This document shows positions 5,234 to 5,951 of a stretch of DNA of 5,951 nt, piece after piece. How positions within the stretch are numbered: the first letter of the stretch is position 1; the number at the start of each line of letters is the position of its first letter. The DNA comes from DATBDM01 sp036269915 (GTDB lineage Bacteria; Actinomycetota; Thermoleophilia; Solirubrobacterales; Solirubrobacteraceae), in contig DATBDM010000270.1 in assembly GCA_036269915.1 (NCBI GenBank), positions 1 through 5,951 of the forward strand, read 5' to 3'. The notes beneath the pieces are model-generated. The model did not search any database. It saw only the letters and a list, made by a program, of their open reading frames with translations, and was not told the DNA's origin. The position numbers and the translations under genes were made by a program.

Positions 5234-5951
5234 TTACAGCGGGATGTTGCCGTGCTTGCGCCGCGGGCCGGGCTCGCGCTTGGTCTGCAGCGTCTCCAGC
5301 GCGGTGATCAGCTTCGGCCGGGTCTCGTGCGGGATCAGGACGTCGTCGACGTAGCCGCGCTCCGCCGCGGCGTACGGGTTGGCGAAGCGCGCCTTGTAGT
5401 CGTCGATGAGCTTCTCGCGGCGCTCGTCCGGCGTCGGGGAGCTCGCGATGTCGCGGCGGTGGATGATGTTGACCGCGCCCTCGGGCCCCATGACCGCGAT
5501 CTCCGCCGTCGGCCAGGCGAAGTTGAAGTCGGCGAGCAGGTGCTTGGACGCCATGACGTCGTAGGCGCCGCCGTAGGCCTTGCGCGTGATCACGGTGATC
5601 TTCGGGACCGTCGCCTCGGCGTAGGCGTAGAGCAGCTTCGCGCCGTGGCGGATGATCCCGCCCCACTCCTGCGTCGTGCCGGGGAGGAAGCCGGGGACGT
5701 CCACGAACGTGAGCAGCGGGATGTTGAACGCGTCGCAGGTCCGGACGAAGCGCGCGGCCTTGGCGCTCGCGTCGATGTCGAGCACGCCGGCCATCGCGCG
5801 CGGCTGGTTGCCGACGACGCCGATCGTGTGCCCGTTGAGGCGCGAGAAGCCGCAGATGATGTTCTGCGCGTAGTGCTCGTGGACCTCGAGGAACTCGCCG
5901 TCGTCGACGATCAGATGCACGACGTCGCGCATGTCGTAGGGCTTGTTCGCG
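5234..5951 (-). CDS. pccB: Acyl-CoA carboxylase beta (carboxyltransferase) subunit, C-terminal part; propionyl-CoA type
   Basis: The window holds the last 238 residues, starting ANKPYDM; the frame is open to the right edge, so the 5' end is missing. Full-length subunits are about 510-530 residues. The subunit moves the carboxyl group from carboxybiotin to an acyl-CoA, making methylmalonyl-CoA from propionyl-CoA. Visible signatures are IIRHGAKLLYAYAEATVPK, the oxyanion-hole Gly-Ala in KAYGGAYDVM (fragment residues 128-129), MGPEGAVNI, and the conserved C-terminal end RRKHGNIPL. Asp131 of the fragment (codon 5560-5558) aligns with the Asp known in Streptomyces coelicolor PccB (Asp422) to favour propionyl-CoA. 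This supports propionyl-CoA specificity, but acetyl-CoA or mixed activity cannot be ruled out. The methylmalonyl-CoA decarboxylase alpha subunit is homologous and is an alternative. The gene ends with TAA 11 nt before deoC, probably in the same transcript. Confidence 0.93.
   Translation of the reverse strand, partial: ANKPYDMRDVVHLIVDDGEFLEVHEHYAQNIICGFSRLNGHTIGVVGNQPRAMAGVLDIDASAKAARFVRTCDAFNIPLLTFVDVPGFLPGTTQEWGGIIRHGAKLLYAYAEATVPKITVITRKAYGGAYDVMASKHLLADFNFAWPTAEIAVMGPEGAVNIIHRRDIASSPTPDERREKLIDDYKARFANPYAAAERGYVDDVLIPHETRPKLITALETLQTKREPGPRRKHGNIPL

Noticed and set aside
5223..5666. N-terminal extension of deoC into the carboxylase gene
   Set aside because: The extended residues are a frame-shifted reading of the carboxylase. 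The family start fits the ATG at 5222.

Overview
This is a high-GC window with long shadow reading frames and actinobacterial protein families. A member of Thermoleophilia/Solirubrobacterales (Conexibacter- or Solirubrobacter-like) is my best guess. That rests on protein style, GC content and the look of the intergenic repeat, not on a marker gene.

Layout. Positions 1-55 (minus) hold the first 18 codons of a gene that runs off the left edge; it may be a small acyl-CoA carboxylase epsilon-like protein. A 37-bp divergent gap follows, with a TANNNT element pointing each way and no good Shine-Dalgarno sequence for either gene. Positions 93-1931 (plus) encode an exported calcineurin-type metallophosphoesterase of the PPA1498/TIGR03767 type. 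A 90-bp convergent gap (1932-2021) holds a weak terminator candidate and a compact cluster of inverted and direct repeats. From 5951 back to 2022, four tightly packed minus-strand genes are read in this order: the C-terminal part of an acyl-CoA (probably propionyl-CoA) carboxylase beta subunit, deoxyribose-phosphate aldolase (deoC), a complete NAD(P)-dependent aldehyde dehydrogenase, and a 284-residue aldehyde dehydrogenase-like protein without a catalytic domain. Junctions are 11 nt, 4 nt and a 4-nt ATGA overlap, so this is almost certainly one operon with translational coupling.

How the genes fit together. DeoC cleaves 2-deoxyribose 5-phosphate to glyceraldehyde 3-phosphate and acetaldehyde. 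The adjacent dehydrogenase is the obvious candidate to oxidise the acetaldehyde to acetate. The carboxylase subunit belongs to propionyl-/acetyl-CoA metabolism and may be a metabolic neighbour or simply co-transcribed.

The most interesting point is the dehydrogenase pair. An active enzyme is followed, with start and stop codons overlapping, by a cysteine-free Rossmann-like pseudo-ALDH. Their combined length (486 + 284 residues) and domain order match the two-domain ALDH16 family, so I read them as a split ALDH16 whose second chain is structural. No CRISPR array, tRNA, rRNA, transposase, phage gene or evidently new defence system was seen.
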